Below, one piece after another: positions 10,801 through 18,504 of a DNA stretch of 64,000 nt. The stretch covers positions 2,294,001 through 2,358,000 of the forward strand of contig NZ_CP140772.1 of assembly GCF_037893185.1 (NCBI RefSeq), read 5' to 3'. The notes under the pieces are model-generated. The model saw nothing but the letters and a program-made list of their open reading frames with translations. It did no database searches and was not told where the DNA came from. Position numbers and translations under genes: made by a program. The DNA comes from Chitinophaga sp. 180180018-3 (GTDB taxonomy: Bacteria; Bacteroidota; Bacteroidia; Chitinophagales; Chitinophagaceae). The stretch's first letter is position 1; every line of letters begins with the position of its first letter.

Positions 10801-11343
10801 AGATGGATAGGTAAGAGAGGCGTGGATCACGGCAAAGCGGATATATACATCGATGGCGTTTTCGATACCACTGTAGATACCTACAATGCTGTGGCCCGAT
10901 TGCAGGATACCTGCTATCAGAAGATCGGGTTACCGGATACGGTGCATGTAATGACGATCATTGTGAGGAGTGACAAGAACGCTGCTTCGTCCGGATATTT
11001 TTCCGACTGGGATGCTTTTGAATTTCTTCCCGGTGCGGGAGTAGCACCCATGTTGACCCAGCAATCAGTGATGATGGCAAAAGGAACTGAAAAGAATATG
11101 GTCGTGAAGATTTATCCCAATCCTGCGTCCTCACAATTGAATATTGAAACGCCTGCTACCAGAGAATTTTGGTATTACGAGTTACTGACAACCCTGGGAA
11201 AGGCACAGAAAACGGGCAGTATAAGAGCTGGTAATGCGGTAATTTCCCTGGATGGCATTCCGGATGGTATGTATCTGCTTCATCTTTTTTCTTCTTCTTC
11301 AAAGCATGCAACGGCGAAATGGATAGTGAAAGTGCAGCATTAG
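7849..11343 (+). CDS. Secreted modular beta-helix glycosidase (GH28/GH49-like) with discoidin domains and T9SS tail
   Basis: A 1164-residue multidomain enzyme. After a signal peptide come an N-terminal beta-sandwich region, a discoidin-like stretch near residues 180-300, and a right-handed beta-helix core (about 310-640). The core shows NTDGIHF and RTCDDN, matching the NTD and DD acid motifs of GH28 polygalacturonases and relatives such as GH49; the GHG and RIK motifs of classical GH28 are missing, so the activity is uncertain. Two tandem F5/8 type C (discoidin) domains follow at about 657-790 and 798-932, then a further carbohydrate-binding-like beta-sandwich (936-1060) and a type IX secretion C-terminal domain (VKIYPNPASSQLNI). 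It lies 11 bases after the GH127-like gene, so it belongs to the same locus. Confidence 0.8.
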   Translation: MKNRILKSQWYTVFLPVVITLLLLCGQGMAANILNVWNPPAGTSANTTFTVQVRKTGDVTWTDLFEYNVKVGHQDGSLFNSSMVNFDFSGSVDIKVTYNTGTISSFDIRPWSYGVKAVQAGNTLTFTVNQDNNSPRKLVVRINNSWDTDVLHILTNTPETGAPLPGNTNVYTINPGDPIPYNLPAGKNTYYFNPGVHTLPGGLWVEVDMGATYTIDHLTLSQGTYNTNAGQVKYIVETKVNAGDSYTTAYDGTGNTGTGTITQAFTATNARYVRLRLLGNNAASSWVFASVINEFSIFAAGGTTNLALNKAIAGGMPGYTRAVDGDTTSAYMSPSGYGNWHAGESFFLNKSGTTVYIAPGAVVKGAFMSDSCNNMTVKGRGILDCSQLRHVPTTPQSEGRTGAIWMISGSDNRVEGITILDPPMWSVVMNYSVRPVVKQIHLIGSVVNTDGIHFSGCSNGSVDGVFIRTCDDNLVMYHYAPGTGCTFKNSVFWGDDAHIALIGLGGNGSQPINDLTFQNLDILNQQGVYDLDKFNGCLKLWPNGGNQISDVVFDNIRIDSFRTAANSAVFQFRTDERFSGEGAGVLKNITVSNLVYKGVGERQSLLKGVDVAHNVDVVNFINYQRMGVNVASVANGNINLQPYVTNVNIVHDSVPPSLNLALHKPAVSDQAMYSGHGADKAVDGTDTAYAQASSRLTPWKLTIDLGTGTTFNRVVFKSGASEYASAYLIQGSNDSISWTTLVNEPASGGGIKTYNSFGSVTYRFIRLSPSACVLSPGDWGYTVLEFEVYNDAPVVSSNLALYKAAVSDQPMYTGYDATKTTDGSITTYAQASARLIPWKLTIDLGSVKTFNRFVLKSGTTNYASAYTIQCADDNFNWNTLVSETAGSGGTKAYSGFGNVSGRYIRLNPTSVVLDATGNWGYAVLEFEVYNDNTGNNWVRRNDNAAAARYYGCNAATVSGYYQSDCHYASSAGSYAEYTFSGTGVRWIGKRGVDHGKADIYIDGVFDTTVDTYNAVARLQDTCYQKIGLPDTVHVMTIIVRSDKNAASSGYFSDWDAFEFLPGAGVAPMLTQQSVMMAKGTEKNMVVKIYPNPASSQLNIETPATREFWYYELLTTLGKAQKTGSIRAGNAVISLDGIPDGMYLLHLFSSSSKHATAKWIVKVQH
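9820..10650 (+). repeat. Tandem duplication encoding two discoidin domains
   Basis: Two consecutive units of about 410 bases, starting near 9820 and 10240, encode proteins that begin NLALHKPAVSDQ and NLALYKAAVSDQ and both end VLEFEVYND. They are clearly homologous but diverged, so this is an old intragenic domain duplication. Confidence 0.8.
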
Positions 11344-11373
11344 CTGTAAGGTCACTTGTCCTACGAAATGAGA

Positions 11374-11399
11374 AAAGCCGCCCTTTTAAGGACGGCTTC
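11374..11399 (-). terminator. Intrinsic terminator between convergent genes
   Basis: Inverted repeat AAGCCG-C-CCTT / AAGG-A-CGGCTT lies between the ends of the glycosidase and the protease gene. Read on the minus strand it is followed by TTTTCT, so it best serves the protease gene; it may act in both directions. Confidence 0.65.
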
Positions 11400-11425
11400 T
11401 TAATGTCGTTTACAAAAAAACAGCG

Positions 11426-12421
11426 CTACTGTTTAATTTCTCCCGGTATCACTTCCACTACCTGTTTCCTTCCGTTCCTCAATACTTCCACTGATATCCT
11501 CCTGCCGATCTGGCGTTCAGACAATAGCAGGTGAAGATCGTCGACCGTAGCCACAGGGGTGTTATCGAACGCAATGATGATATCACCTGTATGCAGTTCG
11601 CTGTTGTAATAGTTGCCATCGGGCACTATCTCGAACACATACACGCCGGTTGGCGTACTGAGTTTGTTGGCGGCAATCATGCGGCTGCTGAGGTTAACCG
11701 GTTGAGCAGCGATGCCAAGCTGGGCTCTTCTGATTTTGCCATTGAGAATCAGTTGTCCTGCTATTTGTGCTGCGAGGTTGGAAGAGATGGCAAAGCAAAG
11801 CCCTTGCGCAGAAGCGATCACCGCGGTGTTTACCCCGATAACCTGGCCGAGCGAGTTAACGAGCGGCCCACCGCTGTTACCAGGATTCAATGCAGCATCG
11901 GTCTGGATCACATTGTCGATCAGCCGGCCATTGCTGGCGCGTAAACTACGGCCCAGCGCGCTCACCACGCCGGCCGTCACCGTATATTGCAGGCCCATCG
12001 GGTTGCCGATCGCAATGGCGATCTGACCTACCTGCAAGGCGGATGAATCGGCCAGCTGCAATGCTTTCAGGCCGGATTCATCTATCTTGAGTACGGCAAT
12101 GTCCGTCGACGGATCCGTACCTTTGATGTCGGCCTTTACCTTTCTGCCGTCTACAAAAGACACCCTGATACCTTCGGCGTCTTCCACCACGTGATTGTTG
12201 GTGATAATGAAGCCATCGGAAGATATAATGAAGCCAGAGCCGGTACCTGTTTGCGTACGTTTTTCGCGTGTCCGCCTGTCAGTTACTTTTTTCTCTACTT
12301 CAATATGAACCACCGACTCGGCTACCGTTCCCACCACGCCCGTTACTGTCCGGGAGTAGGCATCCAGTAAACTTTGATCGTTTGATGCCTGATGCGTAAG
12401 AAATGAGATGGTATTTTCCAT
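11426..12421 (-). CDS. HtrA/DegP-like S1C serine protease with PDZ domain, no signal peptide
   Basis: A trypsin-fold protease with a complete catalytic triad: H77 in TNNHVVE, D107 in STDIAVLK and S183 in GNSGGPLV. A PDZ domain fills about residues 230-328 (TGDIIIAFDNTPV). At 331 residues it is shorter than classical periplasmic HtrA, and the N-terminus (MENTISFLTHQASNDQ) has no hydrophobic signal, so the protein is predicted to be cytoplasmic. HtrA proteins degrade or refold damaged proteins; the substrate here is unknown. It is a single gene, convergent with the glycosidase and separated from the next minus-strand gene by a large hairpin. A candidate promoter with a flanking inverted repeat is annotated separately. 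Confidence 0.88.
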   Translation of the reverse strand: MENTISFLTHQASNDQSLLDAYSRTVTGVVGTVAESVVHIEVEKKVTDRRTREKRTQTGTGSGFIISSDGFIITNNHVVEDAEGIRVSFVDGRKVKADIKGTDPSTDIAVLKIDESGLKALQLADSSALQVGQIAIAIGNPMGLQYTVTAGVVSALGRSLRASNGRLIDNVIQTDAALNPGNSGGPLVNSLGQVIGVNTAVIASAQGLCFAISSNLAAQIAGQLILNGKIRRAQLGIAAQPVNLSSRMIAANKLSTPTGVYVFEIVPDGNYYNSELHTGDIIIAFDNTPVATVDDLHLLLSERQIGRRISVEVLRNGRKQVVEVIPGEIKQ

Positions 12422-12422
12422 G

Positions 12423-12458
12423 AGTATAGCCGCTCAAATTTATTTCCAGAGCTATACT
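12423..12458 (-). promoter_or_regulatory. Candidate promoter and operator of the HtrA-like gene
   Basis: On the minus strand TAAATTTG (plus 12435-12442) matches the Bacteroidota -7 consensus TAnnTTTG; no clear -33 TTTG is seen. The box is enclosed by a perfect 8-bp inverted repeat, AGTATAGC at 12423-12430 and GCTATACT at 12451-12458, which could bind a dimeric regulator. The leader would be only about 8 bases. Confidence 0.4.
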
Positions 12459-12574
12459 GGTGCCTTTTTGACATCGATCGACAGTACATTATGTCATCTT
12501 TACTTATTATATCAGGGAAAATCCTGATTATTTAGCTATTTTGACACGGGAATGTTTTTGTTCAACAAAGATCT

Positions 12575-12633
12575 AAACAGCGGGGAGACATTAGCGATTG
12601 ATATTATTATCCGCTAATGTCTCCCCGCTGTTT
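12575..12633. repeat. Perfect 22-bp inverted repeat (long hairpin)
   Basis: Arms 12575-12596 and 12612-12633 are exact reverse complements (inner end ATTAGCG / CGCTAAT) with a 15-base AT-rich loop. The hairpin follows the SusD gene after a heptad array and could terminate or protect its mRNA. It is far longer than an ordinary terminator. Confidence 0.85.
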
Positions 12634-12682
12634 CTTAATTCTTAATTCTTAATTCTTCATTCCATATTCCTTATTCCTTCTA
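12634..12682 (-). repeat. Seven tandem degenerate heptamers ending at the susD stop codon
   Basis: Period-7 array: CTTAATT three times, then CTTCATT, CCATATT, CCTTATT and CCTTCTA. The last unit contains the TAG stop of the SusD gene on the minus strand. Read in gene direction the units follow AATTAAG-like words. Confidence 0.85.
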
Positions 12683-14050
12683 ATATCCCGGGTTCTGAGG
12701 GAAATTCATGATATCTATTTCCTGTTGCGGGATTGGATATAAAAGACGGAATGCCGGGAGGTTTACTTTTTTGTTGGCAAGTATTTCGGAGATGGCGCGG
12801 TTGGTACGCAGGAGATCGAACCAGCGGTCACATTCGAAGGGCAGCTCGAGCCGGCGTTGTTTGTAGATTTCGGCGCGGAAGCTTGCCTGATCCGGCAGGT
12901 TGGCAGCAGTAAAGGCAGCCAGGCCGGCACGGGTACGGACGTTGTTGAGATAGGTAAAGGCGTTGCCAGTGGCAACGTATCCCTGTTCATTCAGTATTTC
13001 CGCCTGCATCAGCAGAATATCCGCGAAACGAAGTACGGGAAAGTCATTGCCGGCATTTCCGTTTACGGGCTGATCAAGGAACTTGCGGGGCATGATATTG
13101 GCATTGCCTGTAGGTTTTACCGGATCTGCCAGTGGTTTGCGGAGGTCGTTGGCATCGTAGGCCTTTGTCAGGGTAGTATCTACCGTGATCACCTGCGAGT
13201 TGGCGTACCAGAAGCCATGATCCTGGTTGGCAACACCTTTGGCATAACGGACTGCGAATACGATTTCAGCGTTGTACTTGTTGTTGGTGTTGAATACATC
13301 TGCCACATTGGGCAGCAAAGAAAAAACTTTGGAATCAATTACATCCTGCAATAACGTTTGTGCGTTACCGTATTTTTTTTCGTAGAGATATACTTTTCCC
13401 AGTAGTCCTTTCGCAGCGCCGGCAGTAACGCGGCCCAGGTCGTTGGCCGGGTAGCTGTTAGGCAGGTTGGCGGAGGCGAAGGTAAGGTCATCCTCTATCA
13501 GTTTATAGGCAACAGCTACATCATCCCTCTTCAGTTTTACTGCGCTGATAGGATCTACTACAGCAGTTAGTACCGGTACGGAACCCCAGAGCCTCACAAG
13601 ATTGAAATAGTCCAGTGCGCGGATGAAGCGGGCTTCCGCTTTAATACGGTTTTTCAGCTGCTCGTCCATTTTGATACCGTCGATGGCGCCGAGTAGAGTA
13701 TTGCAGCGGAAGATGCCATTGTACACACCTACCCAGGTAGTGTAGAAGTTGGTGTTACCGGGGTTGTCGGAATAACGGTTGATCTGGTAGTTCTGACCTG
13801 CATTGGAAGAAGGATCCTGATCGGTGAAATTATCGGCCCGTGCTTCCATTAATACCTGGAAATTGTTGCCGTACTGGCTGCTTAAAGCGAGCGACTCATA
13901 GCATCCGTTGACAGCGGTGATGGCGTCGTCCTGCGTTTTGAAGAAAGCACTGGGAGAGATAGCGGACGGTGGTGTCAGGTTCAGAAAATCTTTACCACAG
14001 GAGCTCAATATTAATAAAAGTGCCGGCAAATAAAGTATATGCTTTTTCAT
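12680..14050 (-). CDS. SusD/RagB-family surface lipoprotein
   Basis: Glycan-binding partner of the SusC protein encoded directly upstream (9-base gap). Signal peptide with lipobox LSSC gives a lipidated C18, followed by GKDFLNLTPPSAIS, the typical SusD start. The helical core includes KAEARFIRALDYFNLVRLWGSVPV and the C-terminal region KQRRLELPFECDRWFDLLR with final NPGY. At 456 residues it is at the short end for the family. No hydrolase gene accompanies this pair, so the substrate is unknown; it could be a short sugar, a peptide or another nutrient. Confidence 0.95.
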   Translation of the reverse strand: MKKHILYLPALLLILSSCGKDFLNLTPPSAISPSAFFKTQDDAITAVNGCYESLALSSQYGNNFQVLMEARADNFTDQDPSSNAGQNYQINRYSDNPGNTNFYTTWVGVYNGIFRCNTLLGAIDGIKMDEQLKNRIKAEARFIRALDYFNLVRLWGSVPVLTAVVDPISAVKLKRDDVAVAYKLIEDDLTFASANLPNSYPANDLGRVTAGAAKGLLGKVYLYEKKYGNAQTLLQDVIDSKVFSLLPNVADVFNTNNKYNAEIVFAVRYAKGVANQDHGFWYANSQVITVDTTLTKAYDANDLRKPLADPVKPTGNANIMPRKFLDQPVNGNAGNDFPVLRFADILLMQAEILNEQGYVATGNAFTYLNNVRTRAGLAAFTAANLPDQASFRAEIYKQRRLELPFECDRWFDLLRTNRAISEILANKKVNLPAFRLLYPIPQQEIDIMNFPQNPGY

Positions 14051-14059
14051 GATCGTTCG

Positions 14060-17000
14060 TTAAAAAGTGATGTTAAGACCAAGAGAATAAGTACGCGCAA
14101 GCGGGTAGGAGCCATAGTCTTCCCCGGCAGTCAGCGCATTATCGGTACGGTTGCTGATCTCAGGATTGAACAGTGAATATTTGGTGAAGGTGAATGGATT
14201 CTGCACAGCGCCGTATATTCTCACTGCAGAAATATGAATCTGATTCAGCAAAGAGGATGGAAAATTATAGCCCAGTGCGATGTTCCGTACTCTGACGAAA
14301 GAGCCGTCTTCCACATGCCAGGAGGAGGTGATCCCGTTACCACCGGTAGCGAGGCGGTTAGCCCTGTTGATATAGCCGGTACCGATATCATCCGGCGAAA
14401 CGTAATGACCTTTTACAAAGCTCAGGTTGTTGAAGTTTCCTTCCACATTGGCGATATAACGTCTGAAGAGGTTCAGGATTTTATTACCCTGACTGCCCTG
14501 AATAGAGAAGCTGAAATCGAGTTGTTTGTAACGTAAGGTATTGCTGAAACCGAAGATGTACTTAGGCTGGAAACTGCCGATGATGGCTCTGTCGTTGGCA
14601 TCTATCTTACCGTCGCCATTGATGTCCCTGAATTTCAGGTCACCTACATAGGTAGGGTTGCTGGTTTTAGCGGACGTTTCCAGATCGGTTTTATCGCGGT
14701 AGATGCCATCGGCAACGTACAGGTAGTAAGAACCGATTGTTTCGCCGATCTTGGTGATGAAGTAAGCATTACCGGTTCCGCCGGTAGCGACGATCGGAGC
14801 ACCGGAGGGCCCAAGTCTGGTTACCTTGTTTTTGTTGAATGAAATATTGGCATTGCCTTCGAGCGACCAGTCTTTACCCAGTTTCTTATTATACGATAAA
14901 GTCACTTCCACACCGCGGTTATTCAGCGCGCCTATATTTTGCAGATAGGTGCTGAAGCCGGATATTCCCGGTACAGGGAGGTTCAGCAGCAACTTGGTAG
15001 TGTTGGAATTGTAGTAATCGACGGTGAGGTTGAGTGCATCTTTAAAAAATCCTATTTCAACTCCTGCATCAAAGCTGGCGGTGCTTTCCCATGTAAGATC
15101 CGGGTTAGCAGGTGTTACCACGGAAACGCCGTTCACGAGCGTCTGACTGCCGAGTATATAGTTACTGTTGGTGCTGTTGGTGCCATTGTAGTTGGCCAGC
15201 TGTGCAAGTGAGCCATAGTTGGGTATCTGGAAGTTTCCGGTGAGACCATAGCTGCTCCTTACTTTCAGGGAGCTGATAGCATTTATGCTTTTGAAGAATG
15301 GCTCGTTGGATACCTGCCATGCAGCAGAGATGGCGGGAAATGACGCCCATTTTTTGTTGATGCCGAAGCGGGAGGAACCGTCTCTTCTGACAGAACCGGT
15401 AAGGAAGTATTTATCTGCATAGCTGTACTGCACCCTTGCCAGCCAGGAGTTCAGGCTCCATTGTTCCTGTGAGGAAGAACCCGCGTTTATTTGACCGGCG
15501 TTGAGGGTAGTTACGATATCTGTTGGGAAGTTGATAGCGGTGAGTGTGTTATGTTCCTGGTTTTCTTTTTGGACTGTAAAGCCTGCCAAAGCATCCAGTT
15601 TATGTTTTCCGAAAGCCTTTGCATAGGTCACGGTATGTTCCATCAGCCAGTTGGTATACTGATCTGTATTGGAGAAACCAGTGGCCACAGAAGGCAGTGT
15701 ACCCGACGGGATGGGCAGTGTAGAAGGACGGTAGTAATCTCTGCGGAAAGTATTGATATCTGTGCCTACGGAAATTTTGTATTTCAGGCCGGAAAGTATT
15801 TCATATTCCATATAGGCGTTGGCCATCAGGCGGAAATTCTTCATACGGTCTTTGATCAGCGTAGCAACAGCTACCGGATTCAGCTGGTTGGTTTGTCCGT
15901 ATCCCCAAACGTTTACGGAATCTGCGAAAGTACCGTCGGGGTTGCGCACCGGGAAGATAGGCGCATAGCCCAGCGCCAGTGCTACCACACCTGAATTGGG
16001 TGCAAACCAGGGGCCTTCCGCATTTACGAGGTGATTATCTGTAAACGAAGGATTCATATTTACACCAAAACGGAACCGTTTGCTGCCACCATCGATCCGG
16101 AAGCGGCTGGAATAGCGTTTATAGTTGTTGTTGATAACGATACCATCCTGATTGAGATAATTACCCGAGAAGTAATAGGAGAGGTTGTCGCTGCCGCCAT
16201 AGATGCTGACAGTATGGCTCTGCATAGGCGCCGTACGGAAGATTTCCTTTTGCCAGTCGGTGTTGGTCAGCCCTTTTTGTCCGGCGAGGTAAGGTAGTAC
16301 CTGCGGAGGTACCCAGGTAGATGGGTTCTTAGGGCGTACACTGTTAGGATCGGTAGGTTTACCGGTAGGCACCGCATCCAGATAAGCGTTGTTATGGCCG
16401 TCGTATACGAGTTGTGCATAATCATAAGCATTGAGTACATCCACGTGTTTATTCACGTTCTGAATGCCGTAGTTGACGTCATAATTCACCGTCAGTTTGC
16501 CGGCAGTACCTTTTTTGGTGCGAATCAGCACTACTCCGGTAGAGCCTCTGGAACCATAAATAGCTGCTGAGGCGGCGTCTTTCAAAACATCAATAGAAGC
16601 GATATCATTTATGTTGATAGCAGCCAGTGGGTTGGCAGGTTGCTGATAGCTGTTCACACCGGGAGAGGCGTTGCGGGTATCGTTGGTGACCGGCATACCG
16701 TCTATCACAAACAGCGGGTTATTACCAGCGCTGATGGAACCAACACCACGCACACGTATAGATACGTTACCTCCGGGTGCGCCGTTGGTTTGCATCACCT
16801 GTATACCGGCCATTTTACCGGCCAGTGCCTGATCGAAGGACGTAACAGGCTGCTGCATCAGATCAGCAGAACGAACGGATGCTACAGAGCCCGTAAGCTC
16901 TTTACGGCTACGGCTGCCATATCCTACAACTACCAGTTCATTCAAACCATGACTGGATTCCTTCATCCTTACCAGCAGCAGATTTCCTTCTCCTTCTTTT

Positions 17001-17299
17001 ACAACAAAGCCATTTACCCTGTTGTTTTCATAGCCGATAAAGCTGAAAGAGAAATCGTACTGAGCGCCTGCTTTCAGGCCCTGGAACTGAAATACGCCGC
17101 GTTCATTGGTAGACGCATTGTAGGTTTCCTTACCATTCCGTTGTTTAACGGAAATGGATACACCGATTAGTGGTTCACCGTTTTCACTTACCACACTTCC
17201 TTTCACCAGTACAGGTTTGCCGGCTTCCTGCGCATATGTGTGAATGGCACATAGCAATAATAAAAGAATACGGGAGTACCTTTTTAAAAGTCTGATCAT
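14060..17299 (-). CDS. SusC/RagA-type TonB-dependent transporter lacking an STN domain
   Basis: Outer-membrane importer with signal peptide (about 1-23, ending TYAQ), carboxypeptidase-D-like domain (VKGSVVSENGEPLIGVSI, about 30-110), plug with LNELVVVGYGSRSRKELTGS, and a barrel ending LGLNITF. It has 1079 residues. Unlike the other two SusC proteins in this window there is no STN domain between signal and regulatory domain, although FecR and ECF sigma genes sit directly upstream. Either signalling uses another contact or the pair responds to a different receptor. It is separated from FecR by an intrinsic terminator-like hairpin. Confidence 0.95.
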   Translation of the reverse strand: MIRLLKRYSRILLLLLCAIHTYAQEAGKPVLVKGSVVSENGEPLIGVSISVKQRNGKETYNASTNERGVFQFQGLKAGAQYDFSFSFIGYENNRVNGFVVKEGEGNLLLVRMKESSHGLNELVVVGYGSRSRKELTGSVASVRSADLMQQPVTSFDQALAGKMAGIQVMQTNGAPGGNVSIRVRGVGSISAGNNPLFVIDGMPVTNDTRNASPGVNSYQQPANPLAAININDIASIDVLKDAASAAIYGSRGSTGVVLIRTKKGTAGKLTVNYDVNYGIQNVNKHVDVLNAYDYAQLVYDGHNNAYLDAVPTGKPTDPNSVRPKNPSTWVPPQVLPYLAGQKGLTNTDWQKEIFRTAPMQSHTVSIYGGSDNLSYYFSGNYLNQDGIVINNNYKRYSSRFRIDGGSKRFRFGVNMNPSFTDNHLVNAEGPWFAPNSGVVALALGYAPIFPVRNPDGTFADSVNVWGYGQTNQLNPVAVATLIKDRMKNFRLMANAYMEYEILSGLKYKISVGTDINTFRRDYYRPSTLPIPSGTLPSVATGFSNTDQYTNWLMEHTVTYAKAFGKHKLDALAGFTVQKENQEHNTLTAINFPTDIVTTLNAGQINAGSSSQEQWSLNSWLARVQYSYADKYFLTGSVRRDGSSRFGINKKWASFPAISAAWQVSNEPFFKSINAISSLKVRSSYGLTGNFQIPNYGSLAQLANYNGTNSTNSNYILGSQTLVNGVSVVTPANPDLTWESTASFDAGVEIGFFKDALNLTVDYYNSNTTKLLLNLPVPGISGFSTYLQNIGALNNRGVEVTLSYNKKLGKDWSLEGNANISFNKNKVTRLGPSGAPIVATGGTGNAYFITKIGETIGSYYLYVADGIYRDKTDLETSAKTSNPTYVGDLKFRDINGDGKIDANDRAIIGSFQPKYIFGFSNTLRYKQLDFSFSIQGSQGNKILNLFRRYIANVEGNFNNLSFVKGHYVSPDDIGTGYINRANRLATGGNGITSSWHVEDGSFVRVRNIALGYNFPSSLLNQIHISAVRIYGAVQNPFTFTKYSLFNPEISNRTDNALTAGEDYGSYPLARTYSLGLNITF

Positions 17300-17329
17300 A
17301 TGATGATGTATTTATGCGATTTACAAAAA

Positions 17330-17379
17330 AGCCCCCCTGCACATGCTGTATCAGCATATGTCAATTTTGTAAAAGGGCT
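17330..17379 (-). terminator. Intrinsic terminator/attenuator between fecR and susC
   Basis: Read on the minus strand, outer arms AGCCC (17375-17379) and GGGCT (17330-17334) enclose an inner ATGCTG/CAGCAT hairpin (17343-17357) and are followed by TTTTTTGTAA. This fits a rho-independent terminator between the regulatory genes and the transporter genes, allowing partial read-through. Confidence 0.55.
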
Positions 17380-17386
17380 ATTCTAT

Positions 17387-18427
17387 TTATTTACTGATCG
17401 TTATGCTATCCCCTGTAGTCCTGAGTTCCAGCTGGTTCATGGCGCATATTGCAGCCAGGATGCTTTTCAGGGAATCTTTCTTCAGCACTTTACCTGTGAA
17501 ATACAACGCTCTGACATCTTCCTGCTGAAAATTTATCTGTGTTTTAAAGTGTGCTCCCAGTGTGTGCAGGGCCTGGTCGAGCGGCTCATTACTGAAAGAA
17601 AGCACTACATTGTTGACCTCTGGAATAGCGCTGGCAGGCACTTTTCCGGTACTGCCGGGCTTCCTGATATCGAATGACCGGGTGATAGTATTAATGGCAT
17701 ATTCTTCTCCCGGTAACAAGTAAACATCCTCGTTATTATCTTTTGTATGTATTTGTACTTTACCTTCTGATAGTTTTACTGCAACGTTGTTTTCCACCAG
17801 CGTATTAACGGTGAAGGTGGTGCCCAATGCAGTAACGGTGATGCCGGCTGCCTCAACAATGAAAGGTCTTTTGATATCAGCATGCACAATAAACTCCGCT
17901 TTTCCCTGCAGTGTTAGCCGGCGCAGTGTGGCCATGCTACTGTCTTTCCACGTAAGCATACTGCCAGGCGCCAACTGTATAACAGATCCATCGGTCAGCG
18001 CCAGTGTTTTTATTTCGCTGCCGTTGTTGCTGATAGTATGACTGGCTGCTATGGCTGTTGCCGCTTTTATTTTCCTTTCTGCATCTATTTGATATTTCAG
18101 GTAAACTGATCCGGCAAGTATCAATACGGCGGCGGCAACCGATAGCGGAAGCAGTATCGCTTTCAGCGACCGCTTTCTTACCGGATGCAGGGATGCGGCT
18201 ATGGCTTCCGCTTCCATGGAGGCATGCAGCCGGTCTAATATGGCGGCAGTTTTTCCCGGAGACAGTACCTGTTCCTTTTCAGCGATGCTTCGTTGATAAG
18301 CTTCCAGTAGTGCAGCTTTCAATGGTTCATCTGCTCCCTGCTGCAGCAGGGCTTCCAGTTGAGCAATATCTGCGGCGCTGGCCTGTCCTTTTTTGAATTT
18401 GTCTAATAGTAAATAGAACTGTTCCAT
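17387..18427 (-). CDS. FecR-family anti-sigma factor
   Basis: Inner-membrane sigma regulator with all three expected parts: a cytoplasmic N-terminal region (1-85) that binds the ECF sigma factor, one membrane helix (about 88-110, ILLPLSVAAAVLILAGSV), a periplasmic FecR domain (about 130-235; LQGKAEFIVHADIKRPF, ALGTTFTVNT) and a C-terminal DUF4974 STN-like domain (about 275-343). It has 346 residues, normal for the family. It lies 77 bases after the sigma gene and ahead of the SusC gene, so it very likely controls that sigma factor and senses the SusCD system. Confidence 0.94.
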   Translation of the reverse strand: MEQFYLLLDKFKKGQASAADIAQLEALLQQGADEPLKAALLEAYQRSIAEKEQVLSPGKTAAILDRLHASMEAEAIAASLHPVRKRSLKAILLPLSVAAAVLILAGSVYLKYQIDAERKIKAATAIAASHTISNNGSEIKTLALTDGSVIQLAPGSMLTWKDSSMATLRRLTLQGKAEFIVHADIKRPFIVEAAGITVTALGTTFTVNTLVENNVAVKLSEGKVQIHTKDNNEDVYLLPGEEYAINTITRSFDIRKPGSTGKVPASAIPEVNNVVLSFSNEPLDQALHTLGAHFKTQINFQQEDVRALYFTGKVLKKDSLKSILAAICAMNQLELRTTGDSITISK

Positions 18428-18504
18428 GTATTCATCTATAAAAACTCAACAACCGGAAAAGAGGGGGGAGGATGCTATGTTACCAATTTGTTAACTAACG
18501 AACA

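Noticed and set aside
12634..12682. Heptad array considered as a small CRISPR or microsatellite
   Set aside because: Units are 7 bases without spacers, so not CRISPR. Kept as a gene-end repeat because related words recur at other stop codons.
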